64,000 bases of DNA, from positions 124,001 to 188,000 of the forward strand of contig NZ_JAPDDS010000002.1 in NCBI RefSeq assembly GCF_025950085.1. Direction: 5' to 3'. Within the stretch, counting starts at the first letter, position 1, and each line of letters begins with the position of its first letter. The position numbers were made by a program, and so were the translations under genes. Source of the stretch: Luteolibacter flavescens. GTDB lineage: Bacteria > Verrucomicrobiota > Verrucomicrobiia > Verrucomicrobiales > Akkermansiaceae. Shown here piece after piece: positions 27,274 through 34,993 of this stretch. The notes beneath the pieces are model-generated. The model was not told where the DNA came from. It worked only from the letters and a program-made list of their open reading frames with translations, and did no database searches.

Positions 27274-28254
27274 TCAGCGCCCGATGACTTCCAGGCTCAA
27301 GTCATCCAGGAAGAGCTCGCCATTCTCCGAATAGTTATCCAGCGAGAGGGTCAGGGACTTGCCCTGGAGATCGATCGCGGGCGGCTTCGTATCGAGCCCG
27401 GCGGCGAGCACCGTGGGGCCGGTCCATAGCTTTTCGGGAAGCACCATCTCCGCCTCGAAGGAATGCCATCCACCGTCCTCCAGCGGGACCACGATGCCCG
27501 CAGCCTCGTACTGCACCATCGCCGGATAGCCCCCCGCGACGAAACGCAGGCTGCAGCGCAGCGTGGGATACACCGCGCCATCGCTGAGGTACCAGCCCCT
27601 CACCCTGACCCGCAGCCCGGGTGTCGCGGGCAGCTCCTTGCCCCGGCCATCGAGCAGGAGCTGGTTCAGGAATGCCTGGGGCCTCAGCAGGACGACATTC
27701 CTGCCGGACTTCGCGAAGAACTGGCCGCTCGTCATGCGGTTCAGGTCGCAGAGCTGCGAGCCATCGGTGGAAAAGGGGTCCTGCCAGAAAAGGATGGAGT
27801 GGCTCACCGGCGAGACGCTCTGGCTGAGGTCCATGTTCTCGAAGTCGCCATTCCGGATGCCATACGCCTTTCCCGCCCGCGCATTCATCCACCAGGCCCC
27901 GGCCACGCCGAGCAGCAGGAGGGCGAGCAGCGCGGTCAGCCACGGGGGAAAGAAACGCGACGGCGGCGGCGCGTCCCCGATGCGGATGCGGCGGCTGAGC
28001 GTGACCAGCGGATTCCCCGTGCGCGGGTCGAAGGAGACTCGGCGGATCTCCTCCAGCTCCATCGGCTGCGGGTCAAGCGCGTCGCGCATCAGGGCATCGA
28101 AGCGCATCGACTCCACGCAGTGGTCGAGCGCGGCGGGATCTCCCTGCAAGCGCTCGTCCAGCCGCCGGCTTTCCTCCGGCGTGATGGTCTGGTCGATGAA
28201 GCGCGAAACGAGCAGGCGGAGTTCCGCGTCCGGCTCCTGGTTACTCGGCATCAT
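27274..28254 (-). CDS. Transmembrane anti-sigma factor-like protein with a carbohydrate-binding-like ectodomain
   Basis: A 326-residue protein. The N-terminal ~90 residues are helical with 'LVSRFIDQTITPEESRRLDERL', the pattern seen at the start of FecR/anti-sigma proteins of Planctomycetes and Verrucomicrobiota. One membrane helix lies at about 103-121 ('LTALLALLLLGVAGAWW'). The outside part starts 'YGIRNGDFENMDLS' and ends 'NGELFLDDLSLEVIG', the frame of a CenC-type carbohydrate-binding beta-sandwich. The gene overlaps the ECF sigma gene by 14 bases, so it is the likely partner: the ectodomain would sense a glycan or envelope state and release the sigma factor. Confidence 0.75.
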   Translation of the reverse strand: MMPSNQEPDAELRLLVSRFIDQTITPEESRRLDERLQGDPAALDHCVESMRFDALMRDALDPQPMELEEIRRVSFDPRTGNPLVTLSRRIRIGDAPPPSRFFPPWLTALLALLLLGVAGAWWMNARAGKAYGIRNGDFENMDLSQSVSPVSHSILFWQDPFSTDGSQLCDLNRMTSGQFFAKSGRNVVLLRPQAFLNQLLLDGRGKELPATPGLRVRVRGWYLSDGAVYPTLRCSLRFVAGGYPAMVQYEAAGIVVPLEDGGWHSFEAEMVLPEKLWTGPTVLAAGLDTKPPAIDLQGKSLTLSLDNYSENGELFLDDLSLEVIGR

Positions 28255-28873
28255 TCCCGGGGCCCTTGAGCTTGGAGGTGACGCAGACCTTGAGAAGCGC
28301 GCGCAGCCGCTCCAGCTTCTTGTAGATCGCGTCCATGGATGAGCCGGTCTTCCGCGCCTCTCCCTTGAGGACGGAAGGATCGCCCTGCGAGGCGTAGCGC
28401 AGCTCCAGCAGGCGGCGCGCGGGCGGCTCCAGCGATGCCATGCAGGATCGCAGGGCAGACACGCGGTCGCGCGGCGAATGCGCGTCCCGCAGCTCGAATT
28501 CCATCGCGCGGGTGGCGAGTGCGGCGTGGGTCTCCAGGCTGAGCAGCTTCTTCTTCGTGCGGTACTTTTTCCTCACCTCCGCCATTGCGAGGCGCTTCGC
28601 ACACTCCAGCGAGAAGGCGAGGAATTGCTCGGGTGATCCATCGCGCGGACCCTTCTTCCAGGCGATGAGGGCGACCTCCTGCAGACAGTCATCCACCACG
28701 GAGCGATCGCTGAGGAATCCCAGCAGGAAATGCCGGACCGGCGCGTGGGTCTCCATCCAGCGCAGGGAAAACTCGCGCTCCGCCAAGGCACCCGCGCGCT
28801 CCGCCAATGCCTCCTCCACCACGCGCATCGCGGCGAAGTCATCGGGTCGTGAGAGCGAAACGGGGTCGGCCAT
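28241..28873 (-). CDS. ECF-type RNA polymerase sigma factor (Rhodopirellula/Verrucomicrobium family)
   Basis: A 210-residue protein from the ATG at 28873; an ATG at 28927 would add 18 residues, and neither start has a clear Shine-Dalgarno. Region 2 is seen in 'HAPVRHFLLGFLSDRSVVDDCLQEVALIAWKK', with the core-binding and melting helices. Region 4 is 'LEPPARRLLELRYASQGD' followed by a helix-turn-helix with 'TGSSMDAIYKKLERLRALL'. The layout matches the sigma-70 subfamily named for Rhodopirellula and Verrucomicrobium. The downstream overlapping gene encodes the probable anti-sigma factor. Confidence 0.9.
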   Translation of the reverse strand: MADPVSLSRPDDFAAMRVVEEALAERAGALAEREFSLRWMETHAPVRHFLLGFLSDRSVVDDCLQEVALIAWKKGPRDGSPEQFLAFSLECAKRLAMAEVRKKYRTKKKLLSLETHAALATRAMEFELRDAHSPRDRVSALRSCMASLEPPARRLLELRYASQGDPSVLKGEARKTGSSMDAIYKKLERLRALLKVCVTSKLKGPGNDAE

Positions 28874-29241
28874 CGCGAGGTCAGGATAAAGCAGGATTTG
28901 CACCCCGTCTCCAGTCCGTTCCGACATGGAGATGTGGGAAAGCGCGAAATGTGATGGATGTGAAAATCCGTGTCAGGTTTCCACGTCCCGTGACACTACT
29001 CTATTCGGGCCGTCTATCTTGCGCCGTCACCGCGGCACGATCTTCGTCCGGAGAATGAGGTCCGCCACGGTGCGGCGCGGGGGCGCTCGTGCGACGTCTC
29101 GGCGATCCCCCATCGCCCGCCGGGCAGTTGCCGGGCGAATCGTGGAAAAGGAGCCGGAAGACCTTAATTGGTTCACGCCCCTGATTCCCCGGGGGAGCGG
29201 CCTCCCCCGGTCTGATCGCCCTGCTCGTCGAAGGCGGCGAA
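28874..29241. promoter_or_regulatory. Gene-free stretch with an inverted repeat upstream of the sigma gene
   Basis: No gene is recognised. GTGTCA (28970-28975) and TGACAC (28991-28996) form an inverted repeat with a 15-base spacer. On the minus strand the spacer contains GTGGAAACC, which resembles the GGAAC-type -35 of ECF promoters, so an autoregulated promoter is possible. The rest (29000-29185) is GC-rich sequence without coding signs. Confidence 0.35.
29189..29210 (-). terminator. GC-rich terminator hairpin downstream of the giant AAA+ gene
   Basis: CCGGGGGAG (29189-29197) pairs perfectly with CTCCCCCGG (29202-29210) around the 4-base loop CGGC. It begins 32 bases after the stop of the minus-strand ATPase gene. 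The following minus-strand sequence (AATCAGGGG) lacks a T run, so the role rests on stability and place. Confidence 0.55.
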
Positions 29242-32200
29242 CTACCCCTGCTTCACATCCGGCTCGAAGGCCAGGGGGGGCTTCTCCGAGGAGTCCACGC
29301 TTTCGATGCTGCCGCGGTCGTCCTGCACGGGCACGACTTTGATGTCCACCTGCACGGGGACCGCACGGAGGCCCTCGATGATCGTGCGGAGCTGGCCGAT
29401 GGTCTGATCGGCCAGCGACTGCGGCGCGGCGTAGCGCTCGCCCGCGCGGGAGATGCCATCCTTGATCGCCTCAAGGCCGTCATTAAACTGCGTGAGCTGC
29501 GCGACGACACGGGCGACGGGATCGCTCTCGCCACCGGCCCCGAGCAGCTTGCGCTTGTTGAACTCCTTCTTGATCTGGTCCCAACGCGCGGTCTGGGCCT
29601 CGTCTAACAGACCCTCCATTTCGTAGAACTTCAGCAGGTTTGCCTCGGCGGCGGTGGTGAGGTTCTGCGACTCGCCGCGGTAGTGGTCGATCACGATCTG
29701 CCGGACTTCCTCGGTCGTCATGAGCGGCAGCACCTTCTCGGTGATGCGGTTCATGTTCCGGTAGGAGCCCTGGAGCTTGAAGGGCGGCTCGGTACGGTAG
29801 GCGTCTTCCTGCGCGGCGCTGGCGATGTATTGCAGATTCACCCGCAGGATGGTGTCGCGCACGGAAAGCAGGTGCTTCACCACGGCGAGCATCTCCTCGA
29901 TCTCGGCGGGCGTGTAATTCCCCTCGAAGTCCGCGCCGTCGCGGCTGCCGGTCTCCGCCACGCGGATGAGCATCAGCACGTCCTTTTGCGAGCGGCTGGC
30001 GAGCTTCGACAGCGTAGCATTCGAGGTGAGCGAGTTTTCGATGTAGCTCGCCTTGAAGGCTGCGGCGTGTCCGCCGAGGATGTCACCGAGATTGTAGGTG
30101 TCGGCTCGGTTCGCGAGCATGTCCGGGATCTGGAACTTGCCGCCGCTCTCGGTGTAGGGATTGCCCGCCATGACCACGGCGACCTTCCGGCCACGCAGGT
30201 CATAGGTGCGCGCCTGCCCCTTCCACACGCCCTCGATCTTCCGCTGGGCATCGCAAAGGCTGATGAACTTCTGCAGGAACTCGGGGTCGGTGTGCTGGAT
30301 GTCGTCGAGGTAGAGCATCACGTTGTCACCCATTTCCAGCGCCAGGTTCGCGCGCTCGACTTCCATGCGCGCGGAGGCATTCGGCGCCTCGGCGGGGTCG
30401 AGCGAGAGCACGCGGTGGCCGAGCGCGGGGCCATTGATCTTCACGAAGGTGAGGCCGAGGCGATTCGCCACGTACTCCATGATGGTCGTCTTGCCATAGC
30501 CGGGCGGCGAGATGAGCAGCAGCAGGCCCATGCGGTCGGTGCGGGTATTCGCACCCGCGGTGCCGAGCTGCTTCGCGAGATTGTCGCCGATGAGTGGCAG
30601 ATAGACCTCGTCGATGAGGCGGTTCCGGACGAAGGCGCTCATCACCTTTGGCTTGAATTCATCGAGCCGCATCTGCTGGCGCTTCGCCCCGGTGAGCTGG
30701 GACTTCCGCTCGGCGAGCGCGCGGAAGGCAGCCGCATCGGTACGCTCGTGGCGCTCCAGGCGATCAAGGAATTCGCTGTAGTGGATCTCCAGCGCGCCAT
30801 CCGCGATCCGCGGGTGGCTGGAGCGCAGGCCCTCCGCACGGAAAGACAGCGGCACGGACTTCACCGCGCGCTGCTCGTAGCCACCGCGCGCGAACTGCAC
30901 CGCGGCTTCGTCGATCACCGCGGGCAGCAGCTCGGCGGGAGTGTCCGCCAGCGACTCCGGATGGTTCGCGACGAAGCCCGCCAGCCAGTCGCGGGCGATC
31001 TCGTAGCGGACAAATGCGGGCGTCTCCTGGTCGCCCAGCAGTTCCTTGAAGACACTCTCCGCGCGCTTGGCCACCAGGACGTGGTGGAACTGGCGGCTCA
31101 GCTCGGAAGCCGCGGCGGACACCAGAAAGGCCCCGCCGCCCGCGAGTTCCTCAGAGAGATAGTCCGCCACCTTCGCGGCGATGACATCCGCGAAGAGCCC
31201 GTGATCGGCGCTCCATTTCGCGAAGGCATCCGCGAGACGGGACTTCCACGACTCCGTCTCGTCGCCACCGGCGAACAAACTACGACGCTTCCCGTAGGAG
31301 GCGAATTGTCCCGCGAGACGCGTCTTCGCAGGATCCTCCCACGATTCCCAGAAGAGCACGGCTGCCGCGCGATCCCGCGGGCCGAAGCGCAGCAGCCCGG
31401 CCTCCGCATGGATGGGCAGGAGCTTCTCCAAAATCTTCGCCGCATCCTCGTCGTGGATGCCCTTCGTGTAGCCCTCGGCATAGCGCGGCTGCATGAAGGC
31501 CTGCACGGCCGCGAGGAGATTGTCCGTGGTGCTGCCATGGCGGAGGAATTGCCAGACGAGGTACTCCACGCGCGCGACACGCGGGCTCTCGCTCGGCACC
31601 TCCAGATCCCACGCATCGCGCGTGGCGAGGAACTCCGCATCGGTGATGGGCTCGAAGAACTTCGTGCCGGTGAGATGGAAGGCCATCGCGTCGTCGTGAG
31701 GCACGATGGTCATCTCCAGCGGCTGCGTGTTCACATTGAAGGAATTCTTGCCGAAGCGGATGACATTCTCGCCATCGACGTAGAGGTCCTTCTTGTCCTT
31801 GAGCTGGCGCACGCCGTCTTCGCGCAGCGTCTTGAGGCGCGTCTGGAGATCGTCCGCCTTCACCGTGTCGCCGAGCTGCTGGAGCTGGGCGATGAGGTCG
31901 CGGACCTTCTCGATCATCGGATCGGTCGCGAAGTACGAATGGATCTCCTCCACCTCGCCAAAGGACGCGACGCGATTCCGGATGCCCGCGAGGATGCGCT
32001 CGGCGGACTTGAAGAAGGCACCGGCACGCTTGCCCCGTGCCTCCACGAGCTGCGTGCGGCGACCCTCGAAGGCATCGTAGATCTCCTCGCGGCGCGTGGC
32101 GATCTGCTCGATGTATTCGTCGAACTCCGCGAACTTCCCTTCCAGCTCCTCCACCTGCACCATCAGGCGGGTCAGCGATTCGTCGCACTTCTCCGGCGTG

Positions 32201-34323
32201 TCGCAGAGGTCGAGGTAGTTCGCGAGCGCCTGCGAGAGAAGCTTCATCTGCGCGGCGAATTGCGCCTCGCCCTCGCCGCGAGCGAGCTCCCGGCGCTTGT
32301 TCCGCAGCGAACCGCGTGTGCCATTCAGCCGTGCATAGAGGGCCGAGATGCGCTCGATGATGGCGGTGGTCTGCGTCGCGTCGGCGATCTTCAGGCCGCC
32401 CACGATCTCGATGAGCATTTCCAGCTCGGTCGCGGCCTGGTCGAGGGCGGTGGCGACCTCGTCGGCTTCCGTGACCTTCGCGATCTTCGCCAGCGCGGCC
32501 TCCTGCGTGTCGATGGATGCGGCGTAGGACTTCAGCGAATCCTCGCCTAACAGGAAATCGACGGTGCGCGCGGACACGGCGTCGGTGGTCTCGACCACTT
32601 CCTTCTCGAAGCCCGCGATGACCGCCGCATCGGTGTAGCGGACGTCGCGCAGCGAGATGATCTCGCCGCGCAGCTTCCGCAGTCCCGCGAGCTGATGGAC
32701 GAAGCCATTCAGCGCATCCGGCGGCGAGGTCTTCGTCTCGCGCACGAGCTTTTCCACCGCGGTGCGGACGGCGGTGGTGCGCTCGGTGGCGACGGAGCGG
32801 AGCTTCTGGACTTTCTCGAATTCACCGATGGCAGTCTCGCCCGCCTTCTTGATCTCGCGGACCGGTGCGGCGAGCGACTGGCACTCGGCGCGGTCGAGCC
32901 AGAAGTAGGCATCGAGCAGGTCGCCCGAGCGCTTCACCACATCGAGGTAGAGGCCGGCGAAGGAGTCGTCCTTGGCCAGCAGCGTCAGTAGCTCGCGCGC
33001 CTCGGCCATGCCACGGACCAGCTCGGGATTGCCGATCTTGTAGAGGAAGGAGTCCTTGTTCGTCGCGGCGGCCGTGCTGGTCTCGTCGTCCAAGTACGGC
33101 GTCTGCCATATTTGCAGCGCGTGGTGCTTCTGCGGCTGGCCATCCCCGCGGAAGAGCACGAGCTGGCCGCTGCCGAAGAGCGAGTAGCCCGAGCAGACGA
33201 TGGGCGTCGCCACCGATTGCTGGATGCGGTTGTAGGAAAGCAGGACGTAATCGCCCGCCGCGCGGTTGTAGAAGGAGTAGAGGACGTCCTCACCATTCGA
33301 GCTGGCGACCTTGCGCTCGAAGCGCATGTCCATGAGGCCGTGGTCGAAAGTCTTCACCTCCCCGCTCTGCAGCAGGTAGCCATTCGCGAAGATGAGGCCA
33401 TGGTCATCCGGCAGCAGCACGCAGGAGTCGCCGATGGCATCAATGCGGTGCACCGTCTTCGTCTTCTCGTTGAAGACGAGGTGGCGGTGCATGCTCTCGC
33501 GGTAGGGCAGAATCTTCAGCAGGATGAGCGAGCCGACGGTGGCGTAGAAGATCTCCGCGTCATCGAGCGTCTGGTCGCTCTCCGTCACCGGCTCGGAATA
33601 GATGCCCTGGCCCGAAGCGGTATTGTCCTCGATCTTCACGGTGAGGTCGCCGCCGACGGTCTCGACGAAAACGCGGTCCTCGATGGAGATGTGCGGGTGG
33701 GTGCCAGCGCGGTGCATGCCGCGGTGGGCACGCTGCCACTGGAACTCCTGCTGCGCGGGGAAGACGCACTCGTGGTCGAAGCGATTCCCGATGTACTCGA
33801 GCGTCCCATCGCCCTCCAGCCGCCACTTGAAGGCCTTGATGTCATCGACCGTCTTGCCCGCCCGCATCACGAGATACAGGTGCGGGCCGATGATCATGAA
33901 CTTCTGGAAGACGGCCTCGCGGTAGTACTTGAAAAGGTACGCGAAGTCCTCGGCGAAGCGCGGTCCGGCCAGCACGTCCTCAACCGGCAAGGCGGTGAAG
34001 GCACGCGACTCGGTATCGAACTCATACGCGGCGAAGACGTCCTTGATGTCCGTCGTCTGCTTCAGGCCGAACTGGATATTGTAACCGAAAAGGAAGCGCC
34101 GCTTGCCGATCGCGACGAGGTCGCGGGCCACGCAATTGTGCTCGGTGGACACGCGCTCGGTGGCGAGCAGCGCCGTCTCGATGCCGCCGAACACCTCGAG
34201 GCGCTCGGCATTCAATGCATCGAGTCCGCTCCGCAGCGTCGCGGCGTGCTTGTCCAGCCGGGCGCGGATGACTTCATACGCGCCACCTTCGAGCTGGTCG
34301 GGCTTGGGAGATTCTTCAGACAT
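29242..34323 (-). CDS. Giant AAA+ ATPase of the DUF3686 'DNA repair ATPase' type
   Basis: A 1693-residue protein from the ATG at 34323 (MSEESPKPDQ); the frame extends 16 codons further into an inverted repeat. The N-terminal ~450 residues look like the DUF3686 region: beta-rich, with 'YLVMRAGKTVDDIKAFKWRLEGDG'. The middle (about 500-900) is long helical coiled coil. The AAA+ core has Walker A 'SPPGYGKTT' near residue 1274 and Walker B 'VMLYLDDIQHTDPEF' near 1338, with 'NRADTYNLGD' as sensor region. The family is annotated as DNA-repair ATPase, but evidence for that role is thin to my knowledge. Its neighbours here are a flotillin and an NfeD-like protein, which points instead to membrane remodelling. 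Confidence 0.8.
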   Translation of the reverse strand: MSEESPKPDQLEGGAYEVIRARLDKHAATLRSGLDALNAERLEVFGGIETALLATERVSTEHNCVARDLVAIGKRRFLFGYNIQFGLKQTTDIKDVFAAYEFDTESRAFTALPVEDVLAGPRFAEDFAYLFKYYREAVFQKFMIIGPHLYLVMRAGKTVDDIKAFKWRLEGDGTLEYIGNRFDHECVFPAQQEFQWQRAHRGMHRAGTHPHISIEDRVFVETVGGDLTVKIEDNTASGQGIYSEPVTESDQTLDDAEIFYATVGSLILLKILPYRESMHRHLVFNEKTKTVHRIDAIGDSCVLLPDDHGLIFANGYLLQSGEVKTFDHGLMDMRFERKVASSNGEDVLYSFYNRAAGDYVLLSYNRIQQSVATPIVCSGYSLFGSGQLVLFRGDGQPQKHHALQIWQTPYLDDETSTAAATNKDSFLYKIGNPELVRGMAEARELLTLLAKDDSFAGLYLDVVKRSGDLLDAYFWLDRAECQSLAAPVREIKKAGETAIGEFEKVQKLRSVATERTTAVRTAVEKLVRETKTSPPDALNGFVHQLAGLRKLRGEIISLRDVRYTDAAVIAGFEKEVVETTDAVSARTVDFLLGEDSLKSYAASIDTQEAALAKIAKVTEADEVATALDQAATELEMLIEIVGGLKIADATQTTAIIERISALYARLNGTRGSLRNKRRELARGEGEAQFAAQMKLLSQALANYLDLCDTPEKCDESLTRLMVQVEELEGKFAEFDEYIEQIATRREEIYDAFEGRRTQLVEARGKRAGAFFKSAERILAGIRNRVASFGEVEEIHSYFATDPMIEKVRDLIAQLQQLGDTVKADDLQTRLKTLREDGVRQLKDKKDLYVDGENVIRFGKNSFNVNTQPLEMTIVPHDDAMAFHLTGTKFFEPITDAEFLATRDAWDLEVPSESPRVARVEYLVWQFLRHGSTTDNLLAAVQAFMQPRYAEGYTKGIHDEDAAKILEKLLPIHAEAGLLRFGPRDRAAAVLFWESWEDPAKTRLAGQFASYGKRRSLFAGGDETESWKSRLADAFAKWSADHGLFADVIAAKVADYLSEELAGGGAFLVSAAASELSRQFHHVLVAKRAESVFKELLGDQETPAFVRYEIARDWLAGFVANHPESLADTPAELLPAVIDEAAVQFARGGYEQRAVKSVPLSFRAEGLRSSHPRIADGALEIHYSEFLDRLERHERTDAAAFRALAERKSQLTGAKRQQMRLDEFKPKVMSAFVRNRLIDEVYLPLIGDNLAKQLGTAGANTRTDRMGLLLLISPPGYGKTTIMEYVANRLGLTFVKINGPALGHRVLSLDPAEAPNASARMEVERANLALEMGDNVMLYLDDIQHTDPEFLQKFISLCDAQRKIEGVWKGQARTYDLRGRKVAVVMAGNPYTESGGKFQIPDMLANRADTYNLGDILGGHAAAFKASYIENSLTSNATLSKLASRSQKDVLMLIRVAETGSRDGADFEGNYTPAEIEEMLAVVKHLLSVRDTILRVNLQYIASAAQEDAYRTEPPFKLQGSYRNMNRITEKVLPLMTTEEVRQIVIDHYRGESQNLTTAAEANLLKFYEMEGLLDEAQTARWDQIKKEFNKRKLLGAGGESDPVARVVAQLTQFNDGLEAIKDGISRAGERYAAPQSLADQTIGQLRTIIEGLRAVPVQVDIKVVPVQDDRGSIESVDSSEKPPLAFEPDVKQG

Positions 34324-34329
34324 GGGATT

Positions 34330-34376
34330 AACCGCGAAAGAACGCGAAAATGCGCGAAATCTAAAAGGCAAGGAAA
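34330..34376. repeat. Left inverted repeat (IR-L) of the GxxExxY unit
   Basis: A 47-base sequence beginning AACCGCGAAAGAACGCGAAA that is the reverse complement, at 45 of 47 positions, of 34886-34932. The inner part repeats CGCGAAA three times at a 10-base step. It ends one base before the stop codon of the GxxExxY gene and begins six bases upstream of the giant ATPase start codon, so it occupies that gene's leader. Confidence 0.9.
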
Positions 34377-34377
34377 G

Positions 34378-34797
34378 TCAGTTGAGATCAGGGGGCTCGC
34401 TTCGCTCCCTGATCCAGTCGGTGAGAACGATCCGCTCCCACTCAAGTCCACCGAGACGACCGAAGTTCACGAGAAGACCGAGCTGGAAGCCTGTAGCCCT
34501 GAGATAATTGATCACTTGGGCACGATGCTCGTCGATGAGGCACTTCGCGACCTTCACTTCGAGCACGATCTTCGAGAACATCACGAAGTCAGCTTCATAG
34601 GACTGCTTCAGCGGCTCACCTTTGTAGACAAGGGCAAGACCGGGATGGTGGACGTAGGGCAGATTCCTCCAGCGAAACTCCTTCTCGAGGCACTCGTGGT
34701 AGATGGGTTCGTAGAAGCCGATTCCCATCTCCTTGTAGACCTCGAAGCAGGCACCCATGATCTCATAGCTCTCCTGCTTGTAGAGTAGCTCGCTCAT
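34378..34797 (-). CDS. GxxExxY protein (PD-(D/E)XK nuclease-like)
   Basis: A 139-residue protein carrying the name-giving motif G27-F-Y-E30-P-I-Y33 and, later, the nuclease-like acidic core 'EAD70F' and 'LE80VK82'. Gln94 and Tyr98 lie in the helix 'QVINYLR', and a 'LGLLVNFG' strand follows. This matches the TIGR04256 family, placed in the PD-(D/E)XK superfamily; the biochemical role is unknown to me. All core acidic and Lys residues are present, so it may be active. It is flanked by inverted repeats (34330-34376 and 34886-34932), unlike any other gene in the window. Confidence 0.88.
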   Translation of the reverse strand: MSELLYKQESYEIMGACFEVYKEMGIGFYEPIYHECLEKEFRWRNLPYVHHPGLALVYKGEPLKQSYEADFVMFSKIVLEVKVAKCLIDEHRAQVINYLRATGFQLGLLVNFGRLGGLEWERIVLTDWIRERSEPPDLN

Positions 34798-34885
34798 TGG
34801 TTCGGGAGGAAGGAGGAGAGCCGCGAAGTCATACGAAGGGACGCGAAATTTGAAGAACTCCAGGAAGACGTCTCATCACTCTTCC

Positions 34886-34932
34886 TTTCCCTGCCTTTCA
34901 GATTTCGCGCATTTTCGCGTTCTTTCGCGGTT
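34886..34932. repeat. Right inverted repeat (IR-R) of the GxxExxY unit
   Basis: A 47-base sequence ending TTCGCGTTCTTTCGCGGTT, the inverted partner of 34330-34376 with two mismatches. A looser copy of the CGCGAA pattern (GCCGCGAAGTC... ACGCGAAATTTG) lies between it and the GxxExxY start, around 34820-34853. Confidence 0.9.
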
Positions 34933-34948
34933 CAATCTTTGGTGCGAA

Positions 34949-34980
34949 CCACGGGCCGGGCATCGCTACCCGACCCGTGG
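34949..34980 (-). terminator. Terminator hairpin downstream of the flotillin gene
   Basis: CCACGGGCCGGG (34949-34960) pairs with CCCGACCCGTGG (34969-34980) over 12 positions with one mismatch and an 8-base loop. It starts 14 bases past the flotillin stop on the minus strand and separates the flotillin operon from the GxxExxY unit. Confidence 0.65.
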
Positions 34981-34993
34981 CAAATCCATTCAT

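Larger units (their letters stand above)
34330..34932 (-). mobile_element. Candidate 603-bp mobile unit: GxxExxY gene between 47-bp inverted repeats
   Basis: The unit consists of the single GxxExxY gene on the minus strand, ~90 bases of leader, and two nearly identical inverted repeats at its ends. It lies between the terminator hairpin of the flotillin operon and the start codon of the AAA+ gene. No transposase is encoded; the PD-(D/E)XK-like protein itself could be the mobility enzyme, or the unit may be moved in trans like a MITE. I see no clear target-site duplication. The structure is seen directly; mobility is inference. Confidence 0.6.

Noticed and set aside
29683-32550. A 955-codon open frame on the plus strand opposite the AAA+ gene
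   Set aside because: It is the antisense shadow of a G/C-ending-codon gene; its composition is His/Arg/Leu-rich with no conserved motif. Similar shadows at 3536-5527 and 18241-20904 were rejected for the same reason.
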